From Candidatus Saccharimonadota bacterium (lineage in GTDB: Bacteria > Patescibacteriota > Saccharimonadia > Saccharimonadales > Saccharimonadaceae): DNA of 64,000 nt. The position numbers and the translations under genes were made by a program. Numbering within the stretch: the first letter of the stretch is position 1; each line of letters opens with the position of its first letter. Positions 35,732 through 45,035 of this stretch are shown piece by piece. The stretch lies in the NCBI GenBank assembly GCA_905371715.1, contig CAJPLV010000001.1:1-64000 (forward strand), written 5' to 3'. The notes under the pieces are model-generated. The model made no database searches. It had not been told where the DNA came from and worked only from the letters and a program-made list of their open reading frames with translations.

Positions 35732-36415
35732 ATGATTCTGTTGGATAGGGTGACGAAGTCGTACGGCAAGAATGCGAAGCCGGCGTTGAATCGGGTGAGC
35801 TTGCATGTTGAGCCGAAGGAATTTGTAATTATTGTCGGGACGAGCGGTGCGGGTAAAAGCACATTATTAAAGTTATTGACACGCGAAGAGAAACCAACGA
35901 GCGGCAAGATTGTCGTTGGCGGTATTGATTATGACACGCTGAAAGATAAGCATGTGCCGCTGCTGCGCCGCAAAATTGGCGTCGTATTTCAGGATTTCAA
36001 GTTGTTGCCGCAGCGGACAGTGTTTGAAAATGTGGCATTTGCGCTGGAGATTGCCGGCATGACGAACCGCGAGATCAGGAACACGGTGCCAAAGGTAATT
36101 GACCTTGTAGGATTAAAAGGTAAAGAAAAACAGTTCCCGCATCAGTTGTCAGGCGGCGAGCGCCAGCGGGTGGCAATCGCGCGGGCGGTAGTGCGCCAGC
36201 CGAAGATTCTGATCGCCGACGAGCCGACAGGGAATCTTGACCCGAGGCATAGCTGGGACATCGTTCGCTTGCTAGAAAAAATCAATCGTTATGGTACGAC
36301 GGTGCTCTTAACGACGCATAATGTTGAGATTGTGAACCGGTTGAAACGGCGCGTGATCACGATTGATCACGGCAAGATTACAAGTGACCAGGCGCAGGGG
36401 AGCTACAAACAGTAA
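35732..36415 (+). CDS. ftsE: Cell division ATP-binding protein FtsE
   Basis: ATPase of the FtsEX complex that activates a septal wall hydrolase. Walker A is GTSGAGKST near residues 37-45, the signature LSGGERQR near 138-145 and Walker B ILIADEPTGNLD near 158-169. The start is ATG 35732, set by the -10 box; an in-frame start 30 bases upstream lies before it. Its stop overlaps the ftsX start (TAATG). Confidence 0.97.
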   Translation: MILLDRVTKSYGKNAKPALNRVSLHVEPKEFVIIVGTSGAGKSTLLKLLTREEKPTSGKIVVGGIDYDTLKDKHVPLLRRKIGVVFQDFKLLPQRTVFENVAFALEIAGMTNREIRNTVPKVIDLVGLKGKEKQFPHQLSGGERQRVAIARAVVRQPKILIADEPTGNLDPRHSWDIVRLLEKINRYGTTVLLTTHNVEIVNRLKRRVITIDHGKITSDQAQGSYKQ

Positions 36416-37404
36416 TGGCAAAATCGGTGAAAGCAAAGAAAAATACGCGCGCACTCGCACAGCAAAAGCGTCACCGCCGGCAGTGGCTGACATTTGTTCG
36501 TATGTGCCGTTATGGTATCAATAACTTTACGCGCAACGCTTGGCTGACAGTGGCGGCAACAGCGGTAATGACAATTACATTGCTTATTATCTTTGCGACG
36601 GTAATTGCGAGCAATGTGCTCGCCGATTCGGTGGCGGAGCTAAGTAAAAAAGTTGATATGTCAATTTATCTTAGGACGGGTACAACCGAACAGCAGGCGA
36701 AGCCGGTAATATATGCGCTGAGGCAGCTGTCGAACGTTGAAGATGTCACGTTCATCTCGTCGGAACAGGCGCGCGCGCAGAACGCGCAAAATAATAAAAC
36801 TGATCAAGATGTGCTTGAAGCGATTAGCCAAGCGACAAACAAGCTACCAGCGGTTATTCGTATCAATCTGAAAAATATTAACGATACGGCGCAGCTTGAC
36901 GAATTTGTGAAGGAAAACAAAGAGCTGAAGCCTATTATTAGCCCGAATCGCGCGCCATCGTTTGCCGGCTCGCGGCGCAATGCGATTGAAAACATCGGTC
37001 GGTGGGCAAATTTTGCACAGCGCGCAGGACTGGCGGCAAGTATTTTATTCGTCGTGATTTCATCGCTGATCGTGTTTAACACGATTCGTATGGCGATTTT
37101 TAACCGCAAGGATGAAATTGAAATGATGAAGCTGATCGGCGCCGAAAAAAGCTTCATTCGCGGACCGTTTCTGGTCGAGGCGGTAGTGTACGGTTGTATT
37201 GCGGCGGTGCTGGCGACGACGATCGGCGTGTCGTTGTTTGTGGCGGCGAGTGAAAAACTGCAGTCATACGGAATCGCAACAGCGAATACTACAAATGCGT
37301 TAACAATGTATTTAGGAGTGGTGCTACTTGTGATGATTGGGCTTGGCGCGCTGATTGGCGTTATTTCGTCGGCTCTCGCAACGCGGCGATATTTGAAGAT
37401 TTAG
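36415..37404 (+). CDS. ftsX: Cell division protein FtsX
   Basis: Membrane partner of FtsE; 329 aa. A basic N-terminal cytoplasmic tail is followed by a helix near residues 40-70, an extracytoplasmic loop (~72-200) that contacts the hydrolase, and three helices in the C-terminal FtsX domain (~215-325). The overlap with ftsE and the CHAP hydrolase gene just downstream support the FtsEX-hydrolase assignment. Confidence 0.96.
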   Translation: MAKSVKAKKNTRALAQQKRHRRQWLTFVRMCRYGINNFTRNAWLTVAATAVMTITLLIIFATVIASNVLADSVAELSKKVDMSIYLRTGTTEQQAKPVIYALRQLSNVEDVTFISSEQARAQNAQNNKTDQDVLEAISQATNKLPAVIRINLKNINDTAQLDEFVKENKELKPIISPNRAPSFAGSRRNAIENIGRWANFAQRAGLAASILFVVISSLIVFNTIRMAIFNRKDEIEMMKLIGAEKSFIRGPFLVEAVVYGCIAAVLATTIGVSLFVAASEKLQSYGIATANTTNALTMYLGVVLLVMIGLGALIGVISSALATRRYLKI

Positions 37405-37441
37405 ATAAAATATAAAAATAAAAAATGTACCGTTTCCGCGC

Positions 37442-37470
37442 TTGACATGGCGGTTATGCTTTGATACATT
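37442..37470 (+). promoter_or_regulatory. Promoter of the CHAP hydrolase
   Basis: TTGACA (37442-37447) and TACATT (37465-37470) with an ideal 17-base spacer. The -10 box ends 7 bases before ATG 37478, so the transcript should start at or next to the start codon. Confidence 0.8.
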
Positions 37471-37477
37471 AGAAGTA

Positions 37478-38632
37478 ATGAAACAGCGGTCCACCACACC
37501 AGTTTCGTCAAAAGGCATCGTCACGCGCTCGGCGCTTGTGGCAGCAGCCGTTTTGATGGGTGCAACAACTCCTTTAATGCTTGCGGGGCGAGCGTTTGCC
37601 GACCAATACGACGAGCAGATTAAGCAGTTACAGTCAGAGTCAGACAACTATAAGCAGCAGGCATCTGCTTTAGGCGTGTTGGCGGGCAACTTGCAGGCAG
37701 AGCTCGACAAATTAACGGCGCAAAAAACTGAATTGCAGCGGCAAATTTCGCAGAGCCAAGCTAAGCGCGATAAGCTCGACCAAGACATTGTGTCGACTAA
37801 GAAAAAGATTGCCGATACGAAAGATGCGCTCGGCGACATCGTTGCTGATATGTATGTAGACGATTCAATTTCGCCGCTTGAAATGCTTGCGAGCAGCAAT
37901 AACATTGGTGATTACGTTGATAAGCAAGAGTACCGCTCGTCGATGCAAGAGAGCTTGAGTAATACGATTAAACAGATTAACAAACTCAAAACGCAGCTCG
38001 AAAAGCAGAAAAAAGACGTCGAAAACGTTATTAAAGACCAAGAGGCGCAAAAGCAATCGCTTGCTGCAAAAGAGGCGGAGCAGGCGAAGCTTGTCGAGGA
38101 GACGAAAGGGCAGGAGTCTGCGTATCAGGCACTTGTGAGCCAGCGTTCAGGCGAAATTGAGAGCCTGCGCGCGCAGCAGGCGGCAGCGATGGCAGCGGCG
38201 GCGCGGCGCTATAATATTAACATTGGTTCGGGCTCGGCGAGCGGCGGCGGCTATCCGTCGGTTTGGGCGAATGCAGAACAAGACACGATTGTCGATAGCT
38301 GGGGTCTGTATAACCGCGAATGTGTGAGTTATGCAGCGTGGAAGGTCGCAAGCACGGGGCGCTTCGTGCCTCACTTTGGCGGCGCAGGCAACGCGAACCA
38401 ATGGCCGTCAACGACAGCGCGCTACGGTATTGCGAATGGTTCAACGCCAAAAGCCGGCTCGGTTGCGATTCAATATGTCGGCGTGTATGGGCACGCGATG
38501 TATGTTGAGGCGGTGAACGGCGACGGTACGATTACGGTCAGCGACTACAACAATAACTCTGACGGGCTTGGCTGGGGTCGGTACCATCACTATTCGCGCT
38601 CGGCAGCTGGTTTGACGTATATCTACTTCTAG
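37478..38632 (+). CDS. Secreted coiled-coil CHAP-domain peptidoglycan hydrolase
   Basis: A PcsB/CwlO-style hydrolase of 384 aa. It has a signal peptide (~1-36, ending AGRAFA), a long coiled coil (~40-235, partner-binding part in PcsB-like proteins), and a C-terminal CHAP domain (~255-384) with the Cys in NRECVSYAAW and the His in YGHAMYVEA as likely catalytic pair. It follows ftsEX by 73 bases, so FtsEX probably controls it during division. A strong promoter starts transcription at the ATG. Confidence 0.93.
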   Translation: MKQRSTTPVSSKGIVTRSALVAAAVLMGATTPLMLAGRAFADQYDEQIKQLQSESDNYKQQASALGVLAGNLQAELDKLTAQKTELQRQISQSQAKRDKLDQDIVSTKKKIADTKDALGDIVADMYVDDSISPLEMLASSNNIGDYVDKQEYRSSMQESLSNTIKQINKLKTQLEKQKKDVENVIKDQEAQKQSLAAKEAEQAKLVEETKGQESAYQALVSQRSGEIESLRAQQAAAMAAAARRYNINIGSGSASGGGYPSVWANAEQDTIVDSWGLYNRECVSYAAWKVASTGRFVPHFGGAGNANQWPSTTARYGIANGSTPKAGSVAIQYVGVYGHAMYVEAVNGDGTITVSDYNNNSDGLGWGRYHHYSRSAAGLTYIYF

Positions 38633-38693
38633 GCTTACAGGATCTATTCGGATTGTATAGCGTACGCGCCAGGAGTGCGCTATAATAGTGCTT

Positions 38694-39911
38694 ATGACTT
38701 CAGAGGGGAATGAGCGGACAAGCTCAAAAAAGAATGTGCGGCGTGGCGTACCGCAGTCGGTATTCGTAGCGTCGCTGACGCTTGCGGTGATTGTCGCATT
38801 TGTAGCGGGAACACGAAGCGATGAACTGTATCGGATCGTTGCGCCAGTGTTTGGCGTGAAAGTTGCCCAGCGCGATCTTGACGTGTCGATACTTAAAGAA
38901 ACGTATCGCGAATTGGTGAGTAATTACGATGGTGAGCTTGATGCGTCGAAGCTATCCGATGGTGCAGCGCGTGGCATGGTTGAAGCAGCCGGCGACAAAC
39001 ATACGGTGTTTATGGATGGAAAGGAAGCGGCGGAGTTTCAGGAAAGTCTGAACGGCGATTTAACAGGGATTGGCGCAGAGATTGGCGTGCGGAATAATCA
39101 GCCAACGGTTTTGCGTGTTATCAACGACTCTCCGGCGGCAAAAGCGGGGTTGCAAAAAGGCGATGTGTTCGTATCTGTGAATGGCGAGTCGATGAACGGC
39201 AAAACGGCGGCAGATGTTGCCGGTAAAGTTCGCGGCGATGCCGGTACGACAGTGAAACTCGCAATGCGGCGCGGCGAGACGAAGCAAGAATACGCTATCA
39301 CGCGCGCGCAGGTAAATGATCCGAGCGTGCGTTGGGATGTTGTTAATAGCGTTGGTGTGATGACGATTTCTCGGTTTGACGAGCAGACGGGTATGTTGGC
39401 ACGGCGTGCGGCGCAGGAATTTATTGATAAGCAAGTCAAGGGTGTCGTTCTTGATTTGCGTGATAATGGCGGCGGGTATTTAACAGCGGCGCAGGCACTT
39501 GCCAGCGTGTGGCTGAATGATCAAGTTGTCGTGACAGAGAAGACTGGTGGTAAAGTGGTTGATACGGTGAAAACAGAGCGGCATGCGTTGCTTGGCGATA
39601 TGAAAACAGTTGTTTTAACGAATGGCAACACGGCTAGTGCAAGTGAAATCGTTGCGGGCGCGCTGCAGGAGTATGGTAAGGCGACGTTGATTGGTGAGAA
39701 AACATACGGCAAAGGCACAGTACAGAAAATCGTTAATCTGTCGGACGGGCGTATCCTCAAAGTAACGACGGCGCGCTGGTATACGTCAAAAGGTAAAAAT
39801 ATCACGAAAGAAGGTATCACACCGGATAAGACGATTCATATTACGAAGGACGACGCAAATGCTGGAAGAGATACGCAAATGGAGGCAGCTCAGGCAGTAT
39901 TGGCGCCATAG
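38694..39911 (+). CDS. C-terminal processing protease (S41, CtpA-like)
   Basis: A 405-residue serine protease of the S41 family: a signal anchor (~16-38), a PDZ domain near 118-200 (AGLQKGDVFVSVNGESMNGKTA), and the catalytic core with NGNTASASEIVAG (catalytic Ser near 310) and the Lys in IGEKTYGKGTVQ. ATG 38694 is chosen because TATAAT (38681-38686) ends seven bases before it. It follows the CHAP hydrolase; in other bacteria Ctp proteases regulate cell-wall hydrolases, so a link is plausible. Confidence 0.94.
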   Translation: MTSEGNERTSSKKNVRRGVPQSVFVASLTLAVIVAFVAGTRSDELYRIVAPVFGVKVAQRDLDVSILKETYRELVSNYDGELDASKLSDGAARGMVEAAGDKHTVFMDGKEAAEFQESLNGDLTGIGAEIGVRNNQPTVLRVINDSPAAKAGLQKGDVFVSVNGESMNGKTAADVAGKVRGDAGTTVKLAMRRGETKQEYAITRAQVNDPSVRWDVVNSVGVMTISRFDEQTGMLARRAAQEFIDKQVKGVVLDLRDNGGGYLTAAQALASVWLNDQVVVTEKTGGKVVDTVKTERHALLGDMKTVVLTNGNTASASEIVAGALQEYGKATLIGEKTYGKGTVQKIVNLSDGRILKVTTARWYTSKGKNITKEGITPDKTIHITKDDANAGRDTQMEAAQAVLAP

Positions 39912-39953
39912 CACTTGTGCTTATACTGAACCTGGTATATTATAAAAGCAGGT

Positions 39954-40343
39954 ATGGAAGCAGCGAAGAAAAAGATTTTGTTGGTTGAAGATGATGCGTC
40001 GCTCGCTGCGGTGTATCGCGCCCGGCTTGAACTTGAGGGATTTGATATTAAAGAAGTGCATAATGGCGAGGATGCACTGTCGGCGGCAGTATCGTACCGC
40101 CCTGATCTGATATTGCTTGATGTGATGATGCCGAAGATCAGCGGGTTTGACGTGCTTGATATCCTTCGCAACACGCCAGATACAACGAATGTCCGCGTTA
40201 TTATGCTAACGGCGCTCAGCCAGCCAAAAGATAAGGAACGGGCAGAGAAGCTTGGCGCAGACGATTACCTCGTAAAATCGCAAGTTGTGATTAGCGATGT
40301 CGTTGAGCGAGTGCGCCACCACTTGGGTATAATGAACGATTAG
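39954..40343 (+). CDS. Receiver-only response regulator
   Basis: A 129-residue CheY-like protein. The acidic pocket (VEDD, ~11-14), the phospho-acceptor Asp in LILLDVMMPK near residue 55, and the Thr and Lys switch residues (MLTALSQPKDK) are all visible. There is no output domain. No histidine kinase is adjacent; the nearest is at 45754. A TATTAT/TATAAA stretch lies just before the ATG. Confidence 0.92.
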   Translation: MEAAKKKILLVEDDASLAAVYRARLELEGFDIKEVHNGEDALSAAVSYRPDLILLDVMMPKISGFDVLDILRNTPDTTNVRVIMLTALSQPKDKERAEKLGADDYLVKSQVVISDVVERVRHHLGIMND

Positions 40344-40419
40344 GGTTAGTCGCGTTCTTGCGTTCCAGTACCGGTAGTATCGTAATAGCATCACGCTCTC
40401 TTGTGCTATCAGTCATAAA

Positions 40420-40451
40420 ATAAAGCCCTTACGTCTTGAAGAGGGCTTTAT
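40420..40451. terminator. Bidirectional terminator between response regulator and rpmA
   Basis: Perfect 10-bp stem (ATAAAGCCCT 40420-40429, AGGGCTTTAT 40442-40451). It lies between two convergent genes and can end both. Confidence 0.8.
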
Positions 40452-40473
40452 TCTGGTCTATGTCGGTAATTTA

Positions 40474-40746
40474 TTATTGAACTACTACTTGCGTACGTGG
40501 ATGTGTTCGTCCAGTGAACGATCGTTTCCTAACTTTGACAAAACTGACGAAGCCGTCTTTGGCGGCATGAATAGTGAAGTTGCGGCTCATATACGTGCCT
40601 TTGCCGGCGATTTTTGTCGCGCCGGTCTGGCGAACGAGTACTGCACCTGCATGGACTCTCTGCCCGCCGAATCGCTTGACGCCTAGGCGTGCGCCCGCAT
40701 TGTTGTGGTTATTCTTGCTTGAGCCTCCCGCTTTAACGTGTGACAT
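40474..40746 (-). CDS. rpmA: 50S ribosomal protein L27
   Basis: Large-subunit ribosomal protein near the peptidyl transferase centre; 90 aa, encoded alone on the reverse strand. The family pattern is clear: KAGGSSKNNHNNAGARLGVKRFGG near residues 5-28 and GTYMSRNFTIHAAKDGFVSF near 50-69. The N-terminus begins directly MSHVKAGGSS, so no cleavable Firmicutes-type extension. L21, the usual neighbour, is not in the window. Confidence 0.97.
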   Translation of the reverse strand: MSHVKAGGSSKNNHNNAGARLGVKRFGGQRVHAGAVLVRQTGATKIAGKGTYMSRNFTIHAAKDGFVSFVKVRKRSFTGRTHPRTQVVVQ

Positions 40747-40881
40747 ACGACTCCTTTACGTACTAATAAAATATAAAAAACAATCTGCTCTATTGTACAC
40801 CGCTTATTGGCTGCCGTCAATAGGGGAGGCTGCTGTTGGCGAGATTACAGAAGCGGCTGGATAATATATAGTAGTATCGTA

Positions 40882-42108
40882 TTAGTATCGCATACTTTTT
40901 GTGCTTGGGCTTTTCGTAAGAATAAGGATTTCGCGGGCGACGACTTGGTTCTCGCGGTAATATAAGAGTTGTTCAGGGTGAATGTGATGCAGGGGAATGC
41001 GTTGATACCCGAAATCTGCGAGATGCTTGATAAGCGGCAGGTGAGTGAAATGTCCACTGTGATCGCGCCAGGCAGGCACGGCGAGGACAAGCGGCGCCGC
41101 ATCGCCGAGCTGCGAATGAATATTACGTAAAAATGCGGTGATGATATGATTGCAATTGCCGGCGACTTCGTGCAGCTTTTCGAGGCGAGGCGGCGCAGAG
41201 AACGGCTGCCCTAGGTAGGTCTCGCAGACGACGGCGTTGATAGCGCGCGGCGGTTTCCACTGAAAAGTGGTAGCGTCTGCTTGCTGCAGGGCAATAACTT
41301 CGCCCGTTGTCCGGAATTTTTGGCGCAGCCATGCTAGATTTTCAGTCGTGTAATCAATCATTTTTTGGCTTAGGTCGGTACCAACAACAGAGTAGCCATT
41401 GAGGAGTGCTTCTTGCAATACGGTGCCCGTACCGCAGAAGGGGTCAAGAATGCAGAGCCTAGATGTGCTTTCTGCTGCTGAACTATCAAATTCTTCAGGT
41501 AACCCTGTAAAATTTACCATCATCCGCGCTAGCTTTGGCGGCAGCATGCCGACAAATGCGTCGGTGCGCGGCCGTACTTGGTCGCGGGCGGCAAGGGCGG
41601 AAATATTCTGCGCGCCGATGCTTTCCGCGATGATGACGCGTCCAGATGCGTTGCGCACGATAAGCAGCTCAATTTTATGCGGCGACAAGCCAAGCTTGTT
41701 GTGGTGCGACGCGGCGGTGTTAAGGGCTGGCTCGGTATTCGGAATGAGCCGCAGGCTAACACTGCATTGCTGCAGCTGTTTTTTTAATAAAAGTCCGGTT
41801 TTCTGTACGTCGCGCGATGAAATACGAAAACCGTACGCGCTTATACCAAGTGTTATTTTGTGTGGTATGCCGTACCATTGTTTAGCGTAGCGGTCTACGA
41901 CTGTGCGACTTATCATCTGCCAATTACCATTCGTCTGCAAGATGATGCGCCCGGCTTTTAGGCTGCCGCCCAAACGATTAAAATCAAACGCATCTGATTC
42001 TATAAGCATTGCGCGATCGGAGAACCAGCGCGTACGATCACCGCCATACAAACGTTCTAGTTCGGTAGCGCCGAGTGCTGGCTGGCGGCCTAATATCGCG
42101 ATAAACAT
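40882..42108 (-). CDS. TRM11-type SAM-dependent RNA methyltransferase
   Basis: A 408-residue protein. An N-terminal THUMP-like RNA-binding region (~1-170) is followed by a Rossmann methyltransferase domain with motif I DPFCGTGTVLQEAL near 240-253 and the DLSQKMIDYT region. The catalytic NPPY-type motif reads CETYLG, a departure from the usual wording. The likely role is tRNA guanosine methylation as in TRM11/archaeal homologues, an inference from layout. The start at 42108 leaves only 50 bases to the divergent flippase gene; a longer in-frame extension past 42108 overlaps that gene and is unlikely. Confidence 0.85.
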   Translation of the reverse strand: MFIAILGRQPALGATELERLYGGDRTRWFSDRAMLIESDAFDFNRLGGSLKAGRIILQTNGNWQMISRTVVDRYAKQWYGIPHKITLGISAYGFRISSRDVQKTGLLLKKQLQQCSVSLRLIPNTEPALNTAASHHNKLGLSPHKIELLIVRNASGRVIIAESIGAQNISALAARDQVRPRTDAFVGMLPPKLARMMVNFTGLPEEFDSSAAESTSRLCILDPFCGTGTVLQEALLNGYSVVGTDLSQKMIDYTTENLAWLRQKFRTTGEVIALQQADATTFQWKPPRAINAVVCETYLGQPFSAPPRLEKLHEVAGNCNHIITAFLRNIHSQLGDAAPLVLAVPAWRDHSGHFTHLPLIKHLADFGYQRIPLHHIHPEQLLYYRENQVVAREILILTKSPSTKSMRY

Positions 42109-42158
42109 AGTGTTATTATACACCGTGCACCGAATAGCTCGTGGTATAATGATGAACG

Positions 42159-43235
42159 ATGACGTCGAAAAAAACCGTAGGGGCAATGAGGTCGCCGCGT
42201 GCCATCTTGAGCATTGTGACAGTGGCAGTTCTAGGCATAATTGTCTATGCGTCGCGCCACGAGTTGCAAAAAGCTTGGGAGCTATTTGGGCAGGCAGATG
42301 TGCTGCTGCTATTATTGCTTGTGCCGTTTCAGATCGTGGTGTATTTTTCAGGCGGCGAGATGATCTTTTCGTATTTGCGCGATAAGCGCGACATTCACCA
42401 TGTGTCGCGGTTTGAGCAAACACGGATTTCGCTTGAACTTAATCTTGTCAATCACATTTTTCCGTCAGGCGGCGTGAGCGGTATCTCGTACGCGACATGG
42501 CGCATGCACAAATTAGGCGTTAGCACGTCTCGTTCGACATTCGCGCAGGTCGTGCGCTATGTAACGGGGTTTTTGGCGTTGGTTTGCTTACTGGTTTTAT
42601 CGGTGGTGTTCTTGGCGTTTGACGGCCATGTGAACCGCTATATTGTGGCGTCAAGTTTCGTGCTCGTGTTGGTTGTCGTGGCTTTAACATTTGGAATTGT
42701 ATATGTTTTTTCGTCGAAGCCTCGTATGCGGGCGACAGCGGCGAATATAACACGCTGCGTAAATCGTACCGTGCGGCTCGCGACGCTTGGTAGAAAGCGG
42801 CGGTTGTTAAAGTTTGAGAATGTTGAGCAGTTCTTCGCTGAAATGCAAAGCGACTTTCAGGATATGTGGAATCGCCCGCGGTTACTCGCAAAGCCGTTTT
42901 TGTGGGGTATTGTCTATACTGTTTTTGATGCGGGCATGTTCTTTCTGGCGTTTTTGGCGCTGGGTACGCCGATTAATCCGGCGATTTTGATGGTTGGATA
43001 CGGCGTAGCATCGCTCGCGAGCGTCGTTGCGTTTACGCCCGGCGGTGCGGGTGTGTATGAACTGATTATGATTTTTTTCTTAAGCATGGCGGGCGTGCGC
43101 TCAGATGCGGCGATCGCAGGCATTGTGCTGACGCGCGTTATTTTGCTAACGGGAACGATTCTGTTTGGGTATATATTTTACCAGCATGCACTTATCAAAT
43201 ACGGAAAACCGCATGACACCGCGATTCAGCGTTAG
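42159..43235 (+). CDS. Flippase-like membrane protein (LPG synthase TM family)
   Basis: A 358-residue polytopic protein with about eight membrane helices. The pattern NHIFPSGGVSGISYATW (~98-114) and FTPGGAGVYELIMI (~287-300) is characteristic of the lysylphosphatidylglycerol synthase transmembrane / UPF0104 family. Members move or modify lipids; the substrate is unknown. TATAAT (42145-42150) ends eight bases before ATG 42159. Its 3' end overlaps xseA. Confidence 0.9.
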   Translation: MTSKKTVGAMRSPRAILSIVTVAVLGIIVYASRHELQKAWELFGQADVLLLLLLVPFQIVVYFSGGEMIFSYLRDKRDIHHVSRFEQTRISLELNLVNHIFPSGGVSGISYATWRMHKLGVSTSRSTFAQVVRYVTGFLALVCLLVLSVVFLAFDGHVNRYIVASSFVLVLVVVALTFGIVYVFSSKPRMRATAANITRCVNRTVRLATLGRKRRLLKFENVEQFFAEMQSDFQDMWNRPRLLAKPFLWGIVYTVFDAGMFFLAFLALGTPINPAILMVGYGVASLASVVAFTPGGAGVYELIMIFFLSMAGVRSDAAIAGIVLTRVILLTGTILFGYIFYQHALIKYGKPHDTAIQR

Positions 43236-44304
43236 CGACTTTTTAGTGGTTGTCAACCAGTCGCTTGAGGTGGCGTTTAGTGCTGTTGAGATAGAAGGTG
43301 AAGTCGCGAGTTTCAAGGTAAATCAAAACAAATGGGTATTTTTCGACCTGAAGGATGAGAATGGCAGCGTGGGCTGCTTTATGTCGGTGTACGGCTTACG
43401 TACACCGATAGCAGACGGTATGAAGTTGATTGTGCGTGCTTTGCCGAAAGTGACAGCGTGGGGGAAATTTAGCGTGACGGTGCAGTCGTATCACCCGAGC
43501 GGCGAGGGCAGTTTATATAAAGGATTTGAACTGCTGCGCGCGAAGCTTGATAAAGAGGGGCTGTTTACGCCGGAGCGTAAGCGCGTATTGCCGGCTATTC
43601 CGGCGCATATTGGCGTGATCTCAAGCACGCAGGCGGCTGGCTACACGGATTTTATCACAATTTTAAACGAGCGCTGGGGCGGCATGCGGGTTGATGTCGC
43701 ACATGTGCAAGTGCAAGGCGAAGCGGCAGCCGACCAAATTATCGCGGCGATTCGTTATTTTAACGAGTCGGAGCATCCGCCCGAAGTGCTTGCGATTTTG
43801 CGCGGCGGCGGAAGTGCCGACGATCTAGGCGCGTTTAACGACGAGCTGCTTGTACGTGCGATTGCATCAAGTCGAATTCCGACACTGGTTGGCGTGGGGC
43901 ACGAAATTGACACGACGCTCGCTGATCTAGCAGCTGATGTGCGTGCTGCTACGCCGAGTAATGCAGCACAAATTATCGTGCCGGATAAACGCGAATATAT
44001 CGCAGTGACACATCATCAAGTATCAAGGATTATAGCGCAGTTTGACAGTAACATTGATATAACACGGCAGGAAACGAGACGTTTGCTGGCGCGTAGCCTT
44101 GAGGCGGCTGAACAGAGAATTGACATGTCGTTGAATCAGACTGAACAACAGCGCCGCATGCTTGCCGCCTACGATCCGCGAGCAGTGTTGGCGCGCGGTT
44201 ATGCGATTGTACGCGGCGCGGCGCGTGTCGGCAGTGAAATTACGATTCAGCAGAGTAAACAAACGATAACAGCGGAGGTGACGCATGTCGCAGCAAACGA
44301 ATAA
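43213..44304 (+). CDS. xseA: Exodeoxyribonuclease VII large subunit
   Basis: Single-strand-specific exonuclease with XseB. The N-terminal OB-fold (VEIEGEVASFKVNQNKWVFFDLKD) and the catalytic core with GVISSTQAAGYTDF, ILRGGGSADDLGAFNDE and VGVGHEIDTTLADLAADVRAATPSNAA are all conserved; about 363 aa. I chose ATG 43213 (Met in MTPRF), which gives a normal N-terminus; it overlaps the flippase gene by 23 bases. It overlaps xseB by 20 bases. Confidence 0.96.
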   Translation: MTPRFSVSDFLVVVNQSLEVAFSAVEIEGEVASFKVNQNKWVFFDLKDENGSVGCFMSVYGLRTPIADGMKLIVRALPKVTAWGKFSVTVQSYHPSGEGSLYKGFELLRAKLDKEGLFTPERKRVLPAIPAHIGVISSTQAAGYTDFITILNERWGGMRVDVAHVQVQGEAAADQIIAAIRYFNESEHPPEVLAILRGGGSADDLGAFNDELLVRAIASSRIPTLVGVGHEIDTTLADLAADVRAATPSNAAQIIVPDKREYIAVTHHQVSRIIAQFDSNIDITRQETRRLLARSLEAAEQRIDMSLNQTEQQRRMLAAYDPRAVLARGYAIVRGAARVGSEITIQQSKQTITAEVTHVAANE

Positions 44305-44491
44305 ATCGGTATCAGAAAAAATGGCGCAGCTTGGCGAATTGGTCGCGTGGTTTGAAAGTGATGAGTTCGCGCTTGAAGACGCGATTAAGAAATTCCGCGA
44401 AGCAGAAGAATTGGCGAAATCAATTGAAAACGACCTAAAAAACATCAAAAATGATATAAATGTTATCAAAAAGCGGTTCGACGAGGTATAA
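44285..44491 (+). CDS. xseB: Exodeoxyribonuclease VII small subunit
   Basis: A 68-residue helical protein that binds XseA. The family pattern is MAQLGELVAWFESDEFALEDAIKKFREAEEL near residues 13-43, followed by a charged helix. It overlaps xseA (20 bases) and the methyltransferase (32 bases), so the three are translated as one unit. Confidence 0.95.
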   Translation: MSQQTNKSVSEKMAQLGELVAWFESDEFALEDAIKKFREAEELAKSIENDLKNIKNDINVIKKRFDEV

Positions 44492-45011
44492 GCGCGTCGT
44501 GTCGTGGCTACTCTTTGCAGTTCTTGCTATTATTATCCTGGTTGGGTTTAGCGCGTTTACAGGAGCGCCGTACGTGCCGTCGCACCGGCGTGATGTCGCG
44601 CGGGCGTTTCGCGAATTGTATCCGTTAAGCGCCGGTGACGTTTTAGTTGATATTGGTTCGGGCGATGGCGTTGTATTGCGCCAGGCGAGCAAGTGTGGCG
44701 CGCGGGCGGTCGGCTACGAAATTCATCCGCTGCTTGTTTTACTCTCGCGGTGGTTGTCGCGCGGCGATACCCGCGTGGCAGTGTACTTTGCAAATTTCTG
44801 GCGTGTTGATTTGCCGAATGACACGACCGCTGTATATGTGTTTGGCGATAACCGCGATATGTCGCGCATGGTGCGGTATGTTGAGGTGCAAGCGGCGAAA
44901 ATCGGTCGTCCACTGCACCTCATTAGCTATGGATTTCAGGCGAATGGTTATAAGGCAGCGAAATCAGTCGGTGCGCATCATTTATATATCATTAACCCTT
45001 TGCATAAATAG
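44460..45011 (+). CDS. Membrane-anchored SAM-dependent methyltransferase
   Basis: A 183-residue protein: one N-terminal membrane helix (~13-34), then a methyltransferase fold with motif I VDIGSGDGVVLRQ near 63-75 and an acidic residue ending strand 2 in GYEIHP near 84-89. The family resembles small N-anchored class I methyltransferases of unknown target. It overlaps xseB by 32 bases. A start at GTG 44499 would drop 13 residues and start inside the membrane helix, so ATG 44460 is preferred. Confidence 0.83.
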   Translation: MLSKSGSTRYKRVVSWLLFAVLAIIILVGFSAFTGAPYVPSHRRDVARAFRELYPLSAGDVLVDIGSGDGVVLRQASKCGARAVGYEIHPLLVLLSRWLSRGDTRVAVYFANFWRVDLPNDTTAVYVFGDNRDMSRMVRYVEVQAAKIGRPLHLISYGFQANGYKAAKSVGAHHLYIINPLHK

Positions 45012-45035
45012 CCGCGACCACGTATAATCATAACC

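Noticed and set aside
40420-40451. Palindrome as an operator of the response regulator
   Set aside because: It lies downstream of both convergent genes and has a T/A flank, so a terminator explains it.
42109-42423. N-terminal extension of the TRM11-like protein
   Set aside because: It would overlap the divergent flippase gene by over 250 bases and reads as random sequence.
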